Origin: Alphaproteobacteria bacterium
GTDB taxonomy: Bacteria; Pseudomonadota; Alphaproteobacteria; Micavibrionales; Micavibrionaceae
Direction of reading: 5' to 3'
NCBI GenBank assembly: GCA_022763065.1
Contig: JALEGH010000090.1
Location: forward strand, 1-39,444
Length of the DNA: 39,444 nucleotides
Made by a program: the position numbers and the translations under genes
Shown here: positions 17,302-24,090 of the stretch, in pieces
Numbering within the stretch: position 1 is the stretch's first letter
How the letters are laid out: every line of letters starts with the position of its first letter
The notes under the pieces: model-generated
What the model was told of the DNA's origin: nothing
Database searches by the model: none
The model's input: the letters and a program-made list of their open reading frames with translations, nothing else

Positions 17302-17897
17302 TAACTCTTCTTCCCAATTTTGGGTTCTTGCCCTTTAAAGAGGCGCTTTATATTGTCGCGGTGTTTTAGATAAACAAGAGCGGCAATCGCGGCACAAAGG
17401 CCAGAGAGGTTGGGATTATCATACATATAATGTGTGATGAGTGGTGTCAGGCCAACAGCCACAAGCGCGGCCAAAGAGGAAATGCGGAATATGAGCGCCA
17501 TGAGGAGCCAAATCCCGCAGGCAGTTAACCCCAATGGCAGAGCAAGCGCCAAAAAGGTACCCAGCGTTGTGGCCACACCCTTGCCGCCCTTAAATTTCAG
17601 AAAGATGGGATAACAATGGCCAATGAGCGCAGACAATCCGGCCAACATGGCGGCATTAAAATCAAACGAGGCCAGAGCCAGAAAAACCGCAATCGCTCCT
17701 TTCCCGCTATCAAGGATGAGGGTTGCGAGTGCAAGCGGTTTATTACCAGTGCGTAAAACATTGGTCGCGCCAATATTGCCCGAGCCGATCTGACGTATAT
17801 CCCCAAGCCCCGCCAGATGGCACAAAACCAGCCCGAAGGGAATAGAGCCCAAGAGATAGCCGAACAAGCTTGAAAGCAATAATGCGATGATGTCCAT
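17301..17897 (-). CDS. plsY: Glycerol-3-phosphate acyltransferase PlsY
   Basis: A 198-residue integral membrane enzyme that transfers an acyl group from acyl-phosphate to glycerol-3-phosphate, the first step of phospholipid synthesis. It shows the family signatures GSGNIGATNVLRTG (about residues 38-51) and the phosphate-binding loop KFKGGKGVATTLG, with GHCYPIF before it. There are about five hydrophobic membrane segments. The length is standard. It is preceded by the TauE/SafE gene at 12 bases and its TAA overlaps the dprA ATG. The ribosome binding site is weak, so it probably depends on coupling with upstream genes. Confidence 0.96.
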   Translation of the reverse strand: MDIIALLLSSLFGYLLGSIPFGLVLCHLAGLGDIRQIGSGNIGATNVLRTGNKPLALATLILDSGKGAIAVFLALASFDFNAAMLAGLSALIGHCYPIFLKFKGGKGVATTLGTFLALALPLGLTACGIWLLMALIFRISSLAALVAVGLTPLITHYMYDNPNLSGLCAAIAALVYLKHRDNIKRLFKGQEPKIGKKS

Positions 17898-17909
17898 AAT
17901 TTACTTTTG

Positions 17910-18692
17910 TCACAGAATATTAAAAAACTTTAAACCGCTGGCCAGAGTAGCAAATGCAAGAGCTGTGTAAAGAACTGCTTTTTGCTTGCTTGCTGATAGG
18001 TGGCCCATCTTATCAAGAAGGACGCCTCCGATCAGGCCACCTAGAAAAGCACCCGCCGAAAGCGGTAACCAGATGGAAGTTACCAAATTGCCATGAAAAA
18101 AATGCGTCCCAACGGCAGTCACAACTAATAAAAGTTCAACAAAGCGGGCCTGAATTTTAACATAGGCGATCTCCGTGTCTTTCGGATGTTTCAACCGCAC
18201 AAGAGCAATCAGTAATATCCCAATGCCCGCCCCGAAAAATCCAGCATAAGCACCAGTCAAAAAAGCGCTGATTATAAAGGTTTTATTCGAGATATAAGAG
18301 GAGAGTTTAGGCGCCAAAAGGGTCAACAAAACTGCAAAGATGATGGCCGGGAAAAGCCATTTTTGATCCAAATGCGCAATAACAGAAGCACCTAGAATGG
18401 TTCCAATGAAGGCCAGTCCGGCAATTTTGAAATTGCCGATATAATCAATTTTCTTATGGGTTGTGATGGTGGAACCAATGCTTCTGAAAAAGCCTTTGAC
18501 CTTTAAATTACCAACAAGGGTTCCAAAAGACAGTCCTGGGAAGAGCCACTGTAAAAAAGGGATGGATAGGAACATACTGCCACCAATGACGGTTGCAAAT
18601 ATGCCGATCAAACATCCCCCGATAATGAGCCATAGGCTTTCTATTGCCAGTATTTCCGGCAAAAAATCAGGCAAAGATCTTGCCCTTATCAT
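17910..18692 (-). CDS. TauE/SafE-family membrane transporter
   Basis: A 260-residue polytopic membrane protein with the internal duplication typical of the TauE/SafE family (sulfite or organosulfur anion exporters and related permeases). Signature parts are GGCLIGIFATVIGGSMFLSIPFL near the N-terminus and ISAFLTGAYAGFFGAGIGILL in the second half. About seven or eight hydrophobic segments are visible. The substrate cannot be told from sequence. The ATG at 18692 has AAGG six bases upstream, so the start is well supported even though it lies 26 bases inside the 3' end of pyrC. Between pyrC and plsY it is probably expressed with them; no functional link to pyrimidine synthesis is evident. Confidence 0.85.
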   Translation of the reverse strand: MIRARSLPDFLPEILAIESLWLIIGGCLIGIFATVIGGSMFLSIPFLQWLFPGLSFGTLVGNLKVKGFFRSIGSTITTHKKIDYIGNFKIAGLAFIGTILGASVIAHLDQKWLFPAIIFAVLLTLLAPKLSSYISNKTFIISAFLTGAYAGFFGAGIGILLIALVRLKHPKDTEIAYVKIQARFVELLLVVTAVGTHFFHGNLVTSIWLPLSAGAFLGGLIGGVLLDKMGHLSASKQKAVLYTALAFATLASGLKFFNIL

Positions 18693-19968
18693 ATTTGACC
18701 TTACCGCCTACTAAGGTTGTAATGGCTTTTCCGGTCAGGGTTTTACCGTTAAAAACGCAGTTTTTTCCTTTGGAAAAGCTTTGGGTGTGGCTATCAACAA
18801 TCCATTCATGGTTAAGGTCAAAGAGTGCGATATCGGCATCTGCACCAACAGACAAAGTTCCTTTGTCTATTCCTAGAATTTGCGCAGGCTCTATGGTCAT
18901 CTTGGAAATGCCCTTGATAAAAGGAATGTGTCCTGCCCTGACCAGATAGGTATTCATTATCGCAAAACTGGTTTCTAGCCCTGTCGAGCCATAGGCAGCA
19001 AATTCAAAAGGTTCCTGCTTTTCCGGTGTAATATGGGGGGCATGGTCGGTGGTGAAAGCATCAAATGTGTCATCCTTGATCCCTTCAATCACCGCGTCAA
19101 TATGTTCTTGCGGGCTTAAGGGGGGATACATCTTGGCATTGGTGTTATAGCCCAGACATTCTTCATCGGTGAGTGCAAAATGCTGAACCGAGACTTCGGC
19201 GGTGATGTTCTTGTGTCCGGCCTTTTTAGCTTCCCGAATGGCCTGCGTCGCGCCGATTGTGGAATTATGGAGCAGGTGCAGCCGCGCCCCTGTTAACATG
19301 GCCAGCATAAGATTTTTTTGTACCGCCAAATCCTGCGAAATAGCCGGAACGCCGGGCAGGCCCAATTGCGTGGATACCCATCCCTCATGCATCACACCAC
19401 CGTTTGTGAGCGTATCCGTTTCGCAATGGCTCATCAGGAGCATGTTACAGCTCTTGGTATATTCCATTGCGCGGCGCAGAATATTTTCGTCTTGAACATC
19501 CACGCCGTCATCGGTCACGGCAATTGCCCCGCTATTTTTCATCTCATTGATTTCGGCTAGAGCTCTGCCCTCCTGCCCTTTGGTAATGGAGCCGGTGGGA
19601 TAAATATTAACCAAATCAAGTGCGCGTGCGCGCTTAAGCACAAATTCAATCACTGATTGATTATCAGCAACCGGATTGGTATTTGGCATGGCAACAACCG
19701 AAGTCACACCTCCGGCCAGCGCGGCGTGAGAAGCTGTTTCAATGGTTTCTTTATCTTCGCGTCCGGGTTCGCGTAAATGCACTTGCAGGTCGATCAAGCC
19801 CGGTGTGACATGTAGCCCCTTGGCATCAATGGTTTGGTCAGCTTTGGATTTGATGTTTTTGGAGATTTCAGCAATTTTGCCATCTTCAATCAGGATATCC
19901 ATAGGCTGATCAATCCCATTTGCCGGGTCGACCACATGTCCGCCTTTAATGAGTAAGCTTTCAGTCAT
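18667..19968 (-). CDS. pyrC: Dihydroorotase, class I
   Basis: A 433-residue amidohydrolase that cyclises carbamoyl aspartate to dihydroorotate, step three of pyrimidine synthesis. The metal site is partly visible: DLQVHLREPG (residues 60-69) where most members have DxHxH, so the first His is Gln62 while His64 remains. Asp153 or Asp154 (VTDDG), His181 (MSHCETD), the His231/His234 pair (HLLHNST) and Asp308 (TTDHAPH) are present. NTNPV and PGVPAI match the class I family. I believe Gln at this position occurs in other class I members, so it need not mean loss of activity. GGAG lies just before the ATG. It follows pyrB by 9 bases, as expected for paired ATCase and dihydroorotase. Confidence 0.93.
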   Translation of the reverse strand: MTESLLIKGGHVVDPANGIDQPMDILIEDGKIAEISKNIKSKADQTIDAKGLHVTPGLIDLQVHLREPGREDKETIETASHAALAGGVTSVVAMPNTNPVADNQSVIEFVLKRARALDLVNIYPTGSITKGQEGRALAEINEMKNSGAIAVTDDGVDVQDENILRRAMEYTKSCNMLLMSHCETDTLTNGGVMHEGWVSTQLGLPGVPAISQDLAVQKNLMLAMLTGARLHLLHNSTIGATQAIREAKKAGHKNITAEVSVQHFALTDEECLGYNTNAKMYPPLSPQEHIDAVIEGIKDDTFDAFTTDHAPHITPEKQEPFEFAAYGSTGLETSFAIMNTYLVRAGHIPFIKGISKMTIEPAQILGIDKGTLSVGADADIALFDLNHEWIVDSHTQSFSKGKNCVFNGKTLTGKAITTLVGGKVKYDKGKIFA

Positions 19969-19977
19969 CTCTCCTAT

Positions 19978-20970
19978 CTATAGCCTCTCATATGGTTTTG
20001 TTTTGCCGTCCAGGCGTTTGGAAAGTAGCCATAGGAGCGCTTTACGCACCGCCATACCGTTTTCTACCTGTCGCAGGATATGGGACTGACTATCCAGTGA
20101 GACAAGGGCCGAATGCACGTCAATATCACGTTGAACGGGTCCCGGATGCATTAAAATTGCGTTATCATTGGCCAGATCAAGGCGTGCGCGGGTAATGCCA
20201 AACATCTTTGAATATTCGCGCAAGGAGGGAATAAAACCACCCGATCCGCGCTCCTTTTGTACGCGCAGGGCATAGACAATATCACTTCCCTCCAGCGCTT
20301 CTTCGACTCTGTAATGGGTTGTTAAGCCAAATTTTTCAACTTCTGCAGGCAGGAAAGTTTCAGGCGCAGCGATCCGTACAGTGGCCTTGAGTTGTTTTAA
20401 GAGACGAATGAGGGAACCAAAAACCCGTGAGTGCAAAATATCTCCTACGATAGTAACTGTCTTTCCTTTCAAATCTTTGTTATCCAGATGATCCAACATG
20501 GTCAGGACATCCAATAGTCCTTGAGTAGGGTGTTCATGCCATCCATCGCCAGCATTAATGACGGCTGCCCCCACATGACGGGAGAGCATTTCCGGTACAC
20601 CGGCTTGTGCGGCGCGTATGGTAATCACACTCAAATTATAAGCATCAAGCGTCTGGGCGGTATCTAAAAAGCTCTCTCCTTTTTTAACGGAGCTTCCGCT
20701 GCTCACACTATTTGTATCCATGGAGATATTTTTAGCAGACAGATCAAAACTTGATAAAGTGCGCGTGGATGGTTCAAAAAAAGCGTGAACGAGACTACAG
20801 CCTTTGCAAAAGTTCAGCTTTTCAGTTTTTGTATCTCTAAAGCCCCGTGCTAAATCAAGGATTAGCGCAAGATCATCGTCATTGATCTGGGAAACACTGT
20901 GAAGATCAAAAAAGCTTAAATCGCGCTTGGCACGAAGTTTTAATAGTTTGTCTTCACTTCCTTGTGACAT
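19978..20970 (-). CDS. pyrB: Aspartate carbamoyltransferase catalytic subunit
   Basis: A 330-residue enzyme that joins carbamoyl phosphate and aspartate, the committed step of pyrimidine synthesis. It has the carbamoyl-phosphate loop FFEPSTRTLSSFDLSAKNI, KKGESFLDTAQTL, the AGDGWHEHPTQGLLDVLTM active-site segment, GDILHSRVFGSLI and the HPGPVQRDIDV loop. The usual Arg after STRT is Leu here (STRTLSSF). No pyrI regulatory subunit is near, so it fits the type that pairs with dihydroorotase. The ATG lacks a Shine-Dalgarno sequence. The gap of 46 bases to the upstream prepilin peptidase gene shows no terminator, so both may share a transcript. Confidence 0.95.
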   Translation of the reverse strand: MSQGSEDKLLKLRAKRDLSFFDLHSVSQINDDDLALILDLARGFRDTKTEKLNFCKGCSLVHAFFEPSTRTLSSFDLSAKNISMDTNSVSSGSSVKKGESFLDTAQTLDAYNLSVITIRAAQAGVPEMLSRHVGAAVINAGDGWHEHPTQGLLDVLTMLDHLDNKDLKGKTVTIVGDILHSRVFGSLIRLLKQLKATVRIAAPETFLPAEVEKFGLTTHYRVEEALEGSDIVYALRVQKERGSGGFIPSLREYSKMFGITRARLDLANDNAILMHPGPVQRDIDVHSALVSLDSQSHILRQVENGMAVRKALLWLLSKRLDGKTKPYERL

Positions 20971-21016
20971 GCGGCGACGATAAAATTTGTAAGGGGGAGT
21001 GTCAATATATTAAGTG

Positions 21017-21562
21017 TCAATAGAGGATGTTGTAAATGCTGCCCAGAATGGTGTTCTTATACAGCCAGCCGCCGACAAGCAAAATCCCGATGATAAATCC
21101 GGGGCCTGCCGGAATGACCAATTTTCCTAGGGATATTTTTTCTTGGCCTTTGAGTTTCAGGTAAAGCGCGTAAATCAGTCCATGCACAAGCCCGGCAAAG
21201 GCTCCAACCGTCATCGCCATCATGACATGCTCGGCCCCCAGCCATAATCCGGCAGCCCCCAGCAATTTAACATCACCTAGCCCGAGCGCGTCCTGACCAT
21301 AATATTTGTTGGCAAGCGTTCTGATAATATAAAGTGTTAAAAACCCCGCTAACCCTCCGGCAAGAATGCCAACGGGCCCAAGGAGGGAAAAACCCGTTGC
21401 GAAATGAAAAACAGGTCCCAAAAGTGCAAAAGGGGCGACATATATATTAGGAAGCAGGAAGGTTTTGAAATCAATAATGGCTAAAGTAATCAGCAGGGCG
21501 AATGCCCCCAAGACCGATGAAAGAACGAGAATATCAAGAGGTAAAGTTGTCATATTAGTCAA
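21017..21562 (-). CDS. Prepilin peptidase (A24 family, peptidase domain only)
   Basis: A 181-residue membrane aspartic peptidase that would remove the leader of prepilins at the inner membrane. The two catalytic Asp residues are in AIIDFKTFLLPN (about residue 31) and in the GxGD motif LGLGDVKLLGAAG (about residue 98). About six hydrophobic segments are visible. It lacks the N-terminal Cys-rich methyltransferase domain of PilD, so it is of the short CpaA/TadV or PilU (R64) kind. It is divergent from the pilus-like cluster at 21669-31929, the obvious source of its substrates, but points into pyrBC-tauE-plsY-dprA-topA. The start could also be Met4. No Shine-Dalgarno sequence is seen before the ATG. 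Confidence 0.93.
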   Translation of the reverse strand: MTNMTTLPLDILVLSSVLGAFALLITLAIIDFKTFLLPNIYVAPFALLGPVFHFATGFSLLGPVGILAGGLAGFLTLYIIRTLANKYYGQDALGLGDVKLLGAAGLWLGAEHVMMAMTVGAFAGLVHGLIYALYLKLKGQEKISLGKLVIPAGPGFIIGILLVGGWLYKNTILGSIYNILY

Positions 21563-21598
21563 AATAAGGAGTTATGTTTTTTAAAGTGATCATGGGTA

Positions 21599-21626
21599 AT
21601 TATATCATGTGAGCGTAAAAAGCTAA
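21599..21626 (-). promoter_or_regulatory. Candidate extended -10 promoter for the prepilin peptidase transcript
   Basis: On the minus strand a perfect TATAAT (21604-21599) is preceded by TGA, forming an extended -10 (TGNTATAAT). A weak TTAGCT lies 16 bases upstream (21626-21621). Transcription would start near 21592, about 30 bases before the peptidase ATG. Confidence 0.5.
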
Positions 21627-21668
21627 TTTATAACAGTGGACTGTCTGTTCTTTGTTGTCTCTCAGACA

Positions 21669-21697
21669 TTGCACTATGGATCATTGTACTTTATTTT
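21669..21697 (+). promoter_or_regulatory. Candidate promoter of the receiver-secretin transcript
   Basis: TTGCAC (21669-21674) and TATTTT (21692-21697) are 17 bases apart, each matching consensus at 4 of 6 positions. The start would fall near 21704, at the edge of the inverted repeat that follows. The divergent gap of 211 bases holds this, the oppositely directed promoter and the inverted repeat. Confidence 0.35.
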
Positions 21698-21704
21698 ATA
21701 AAAA

Positions 21705-21731
21705 TTGATGCAATTGATTCGGTTGTATCAA
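21705..21731. promoter_or_regulatory. Inverted repeat, possible operator or leader hairpin
   Basis: TTGATGCAA (21705-21713) and TTGTATCAA (21723-21731) form a dyad with a 9-base spacer; 8 of 9 positions are complementary and the ninth would be a G-U pair in RNA. It lies just downstream of the predicted start site and 42 bases before the receiver gene ATG. It is either a repressor site or a 5' hairpin. Confidence 0.4.
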
Positions 21732-21773
21732 CTGTTTTTGTGTCCAAACTATTCTTGGTGTTTATTTTTCGTT

Positions 21774-22160
21774 ATGTCTCAAGACACTCTCATTCTAGTT
21801 GCCGAAGATAATGACTTTGTCAGAATGCAAATTGCAAAATTTTTGCAAGATGCCGGGCATGAGGTGTGTGAGGCTCGCGAAGGGAATGAAGCGCTATCGG
21901 TCGTTAAAGAAAGAGAAGTTGATTTGTGCATTGTCGATGTGCGCATGGAGCCTGTGGATGGGTTTGACTTTATTCGCGCCATTCGCGGGATGGAGATGAA
22001 AACGCCGGTTATTCTCATTACCGGGGATAGTGCGCCGGATATTTTAGAGACATCTGCGGATTGGGGTGTGGCGGCTGTTTTGATTAAGCCTGTTGAGAAA
22101 AAGCGCTTGGTAATGGCGGTCGAGAGGTCTTTGGCCATGATGAAGAAGAGAAAGGCATAA
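21774..22160 (+). CDS. Stand-alone receiver-domain protein (CheY-like), first gene of the pilus-like cluster
   Basis: A 128-residue single receiver domain with acidic residues Glu11-Asp12, phospho-acceptor Asp55 (CIVDVRMEPVDG), Thr in LITGDS and Lys in LIKPVEKKR. It has no output domain and a basic tail (MMKKRKA). The ATG at 21774 is chosen because it starts just before the first beta strand; the frame is open back to 21705, but that would add an unlikely 23-residue Cys/Phe-rich leader. There is no clear Shine-Dalgarno sequence. The stop is 4 bases before the secretin start codon, so the two are almost certainly co-transcribed. That suggests it senses or controls the pilus-like machine. No kinase is encoded beside it; the hybrid kinase at 31948-34248 is the nearest candidate partner. 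Confidence 0.88.
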   Translation: MSQDTLILVAEDNDFVRMQIAKFLQDAGHEVCEAREGNEALSVVKEREVDLCIVDVRMEPVDGFDFIRAIRGMEMKTPVILITGDSAPDILETSADWGVAAVLIKPVEKKRLVMAVERSLAMMKKRKA

Positions 22161-22164
22161 ATTC

Positions 22165-23991
22165 TTGAAAAATCGGCCTTTCTTTTCAGTGTTGGGAGTG
22201 GCGTTAGCAGCCGGATTGCTGTGGGGGTGTGCGCAGGTGAGTGTGCCGGATTCTCGTAATGTCGAAGTGCCTACGCCGGTTAAGGCGGAAAAGCGGCGCG
22301 ATGCGATTAATGAGCGTCCGGATAGCGTGATGTATCTTCCCTTGGGTGAAGATGTGCTTGTGCCGACCCGTGTTATTGGGGATAGGCTGCCTAAGGAAAC
22401 TGTCGGACCTTTTGAGTTGCGTGCGGAAACGTTGGCCGGAGCACTTCAGCTTATTTTGGCGGATTATGATATTTCAATTGCCTTTGAAACCGATGAGGGT
22501 TTGACGCGCAAGGTGACTGTGGCCAATTTGCGCGGGGATCTGGATAAGGTTATTCACCGTGTATGTTCACTGGCGGACCTTTATTGTTCCTTTGAGGACG
22601 GCGCCTTGATTGTCAAGGATACCCAGACATTTACGGTGTCTTTACCGCCTTTGAGCGATTCAGAAGGTGGGGAGCAATATATTGATGATGTGATTCAGGG
22701 GCTAACGGCTGTGATTGGAGATAGCGGCACAGCCCCCGTTTCCGACCCGACAACACGGACCCTGATTTATTCGGCGACGCAACGTACCGCGAAGCTGGCC
22801 GAGAATTATTTTGAGCGTTTGCGGGCCAATACTGCCATGATTGTGTTTGAGACCTATATTTGGGAGGTGTCACTGGATTCAGGGAATTCAACGGGGATTG
22901 ACTGGAGCTCCTTTGACAAGATCGGCAAATTTAATACTTCCGTCGGGATTAATGGATCAATTGCGGCAGGCTTCACCAACCCGATTAGTATTGGCTTGCC
23001 AACGACGCAAGCTATTGGCGCGACGCCAACACAACTTGTTCAGTTCTTGTCCCAGTTCGGTGCGGTGAAAACGATTTCCCAGCCGCAAATCACGATGCTC
23101 TCAGGCGCTTCGGCGGAGCTTCGTGTGGCGGATACGGAGAATTATGTATCGGAAGTGTCGTCTACTGTGAGTGGTGATCAGACAACCACCTCGGTGAGTA
23201 CCGATTCTGTAGATAGCGGTTTTACCCTGACAATTGATAGTTCGTGGGACCGTTCGACAGTTTACGCGAATGTGAATGTTGATTTGACCAATGTGGATCA
23301 GATTGAAGACTTTACCTTCTCCGACTCAGGAGTGAATGGAACAGATACAATCATTCAGCTTCCTCAAACGTCAGAGCGTGAGCTGACGACCCAGATCAGG
23401 ATGCGTCCGGGAGATTCTGTTCTCATTGGTGGATTGGTGCGCGAAACAGATACATTTAATTCCCGAGGGCCGGGCTTTATGGAGCCGATTATTCCGGATA
23501 GCCGTACGGCCCAAACGGAGAATCTAGAGCTTGTGATTTTGTTGCGCCCGCGTGTGATTGTCTATACGGGGCAGGATGACCCACGTTTTGCAAAATATGT
23601 GAAAAAGAAAGAGTCCGAACGGATTGTTTCACCGAAGGTTCGAGAAGACTGGATAAAAACAAGTTCTGCTTCTGGGGATGGGAGTAGCTTTGAGGCTCGT
23701 CCCGTTCCTCAAGCGGCAACAGCTAAGGCCCCTGCTATGGTGTCACGTTCTACAGTTTCTGCACCATCTGTAAATAGCTATCCTGCGCCAGATTTGCCAA
23801 GCTATTCTTCGGAGCCGTATATGGGTTCTTCCTACGCAGACCCGCCTGCTGTTGCGGTTCAAACATATGATACGGCCCCTGTTGTGTCCAATGCACCAAC
23901 GCCGCTTTCTCCTGATGTGTACAATAATGCAACGCCTCTTAATGTGTATGAAGCGTATGAAAGAAGTAAAAATTCCGTTTATGCGCCCTGA
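22165..23991 (+). CDS. Lipoprotein secretin (PilN/type IVb pilus-like outer-membrane channel)
   Basis: A 608-residue outer-membrane channel subunit. A lipobox ends at Cys22 (GLLWGC), making it a lipoprotein like R64 PilN. An N0/STN-type domain covers about 75-150 (ETLAGALQLILADYDISIAF), an N1-like region follows (PTTRTLIYSATQRTAKLAENYF), and the secretin domain runs from about 290 to 470 with QFGAVKTISQPQITMLSG and MRPGDSVLIGGLVR, then NLELVILLRPRVIVYTG. About 130 residues after it are Pro/Ser/Tyr-rich and look disordered, an unusual extension. The start is a TTG at 22165 with GAAAGG 9 bases upstream; no better start gives the signal peptide. The gene is coupled to the receiver gene before it. 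The stop codon lies inside a terminator-like hairpin. Confidence 0.92.
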   Translation: MKNRPFFSVLGVALAAGLLWGCAQVSVPDSRNVEVPTPVKAEKRRDAINERPDSVMYLPLGEDVLVPTRVIGDRLPKETVGPFELRAETLAGALQLILADYDISIAFETDEGLTRKVTVANLRGDLDKVIHRVCSLADLYCSFEDGALIVKDTQTFTVSLPPLSDSEGGEQYIDDVIQGLTAVIGDSGTAPVSDPTTRTLIYSATQRTAKLAENYFERLRANTAMIVFETYIWEVSLDSGNSTGIDWSSFDKIGKFNTSVGINGSIAAGFTNPISIGLPTTQAIGATPTQLVQFLSQFGAVKTISQPQITMLSGASAELRVADTENYVSEVSSTVSGDQTTTSVSTDSVDSGFTLTIDSSWDRSTVYANVNVDLTNVDQIEDFTFSDSGVNGTDTIIQLPQTSERELTTQIRMRPGDSVLIGGLVRETDTFNSRGPGFMEPIIPDSRTAQTENLELVILLRPRVIVYTGQDDPRFAKYVKKKESERIVSPKVREDWIKTSSASGDGSSFEARPVPQAATAKAPAMVSRSTVSAPSVNSYPAPDLPSYSSEPYMGSSYADPPAVAVQTYDTAPVVSNAPTPLSPDVYNNATPLNVYEAYERSKNSVYAP

Positions 23992-24029
23992 TTAAAGGGC
24001 GCTTCCTTCCCTTTGGCGTTTTCCGCCAA
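23983..24029 (+). terminator. Two hairpins after the secretin gene (attenuator or weak terminator)
   Basis: GCGCCCT (23983-23989) pairs with AGGGCGC (23996-24002) around a 6-base loop that includes the secretin stop codon, followed by TTCCTTCCC. A second stem TTGGCG (24013-24018) / CGCCAA (24024-24029) has a TTTTC loop. Neither has a full T-run, so termination would be partial. A promoter follows immediately, in keeping with a transcript boundary. Confidence 0.5.
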
Positions 24030-24052
24030 TTATCAAAATATTATCTTTTCTG

Positions 24053-24081
24053 TGTTAAGATTTTTCTATTCGGGGTATAAT
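24053..24081 (+). promoter_or_regulatory. Candidate promoter giving a nearly leaderless mRNA
   Basis: A perfect TATAAT (24076-24081) lies only 9 bases before the ATG at 24091. The -35 region is poor (TGTTAA at 17 bases). If used, transcription would start at about 24087-24089, so the mRNA would have almost no leader; the ATG also has no clear Shine-Dalgarno sequence. Confidence 0.4.
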
Positions 24082-24090
24082 TGAAAAAGA

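Noticed and set aside
21574-21612. A 12-codon leader peptide (MFFKVIMGNYIM) after AAGGAG in the peptidase-receiver gap
   Set aside because: The AAGGAG is only 2 bases from the ATG, the sequence has no attenuator pattern, and no plus-strand promoter is seen upstream of it.
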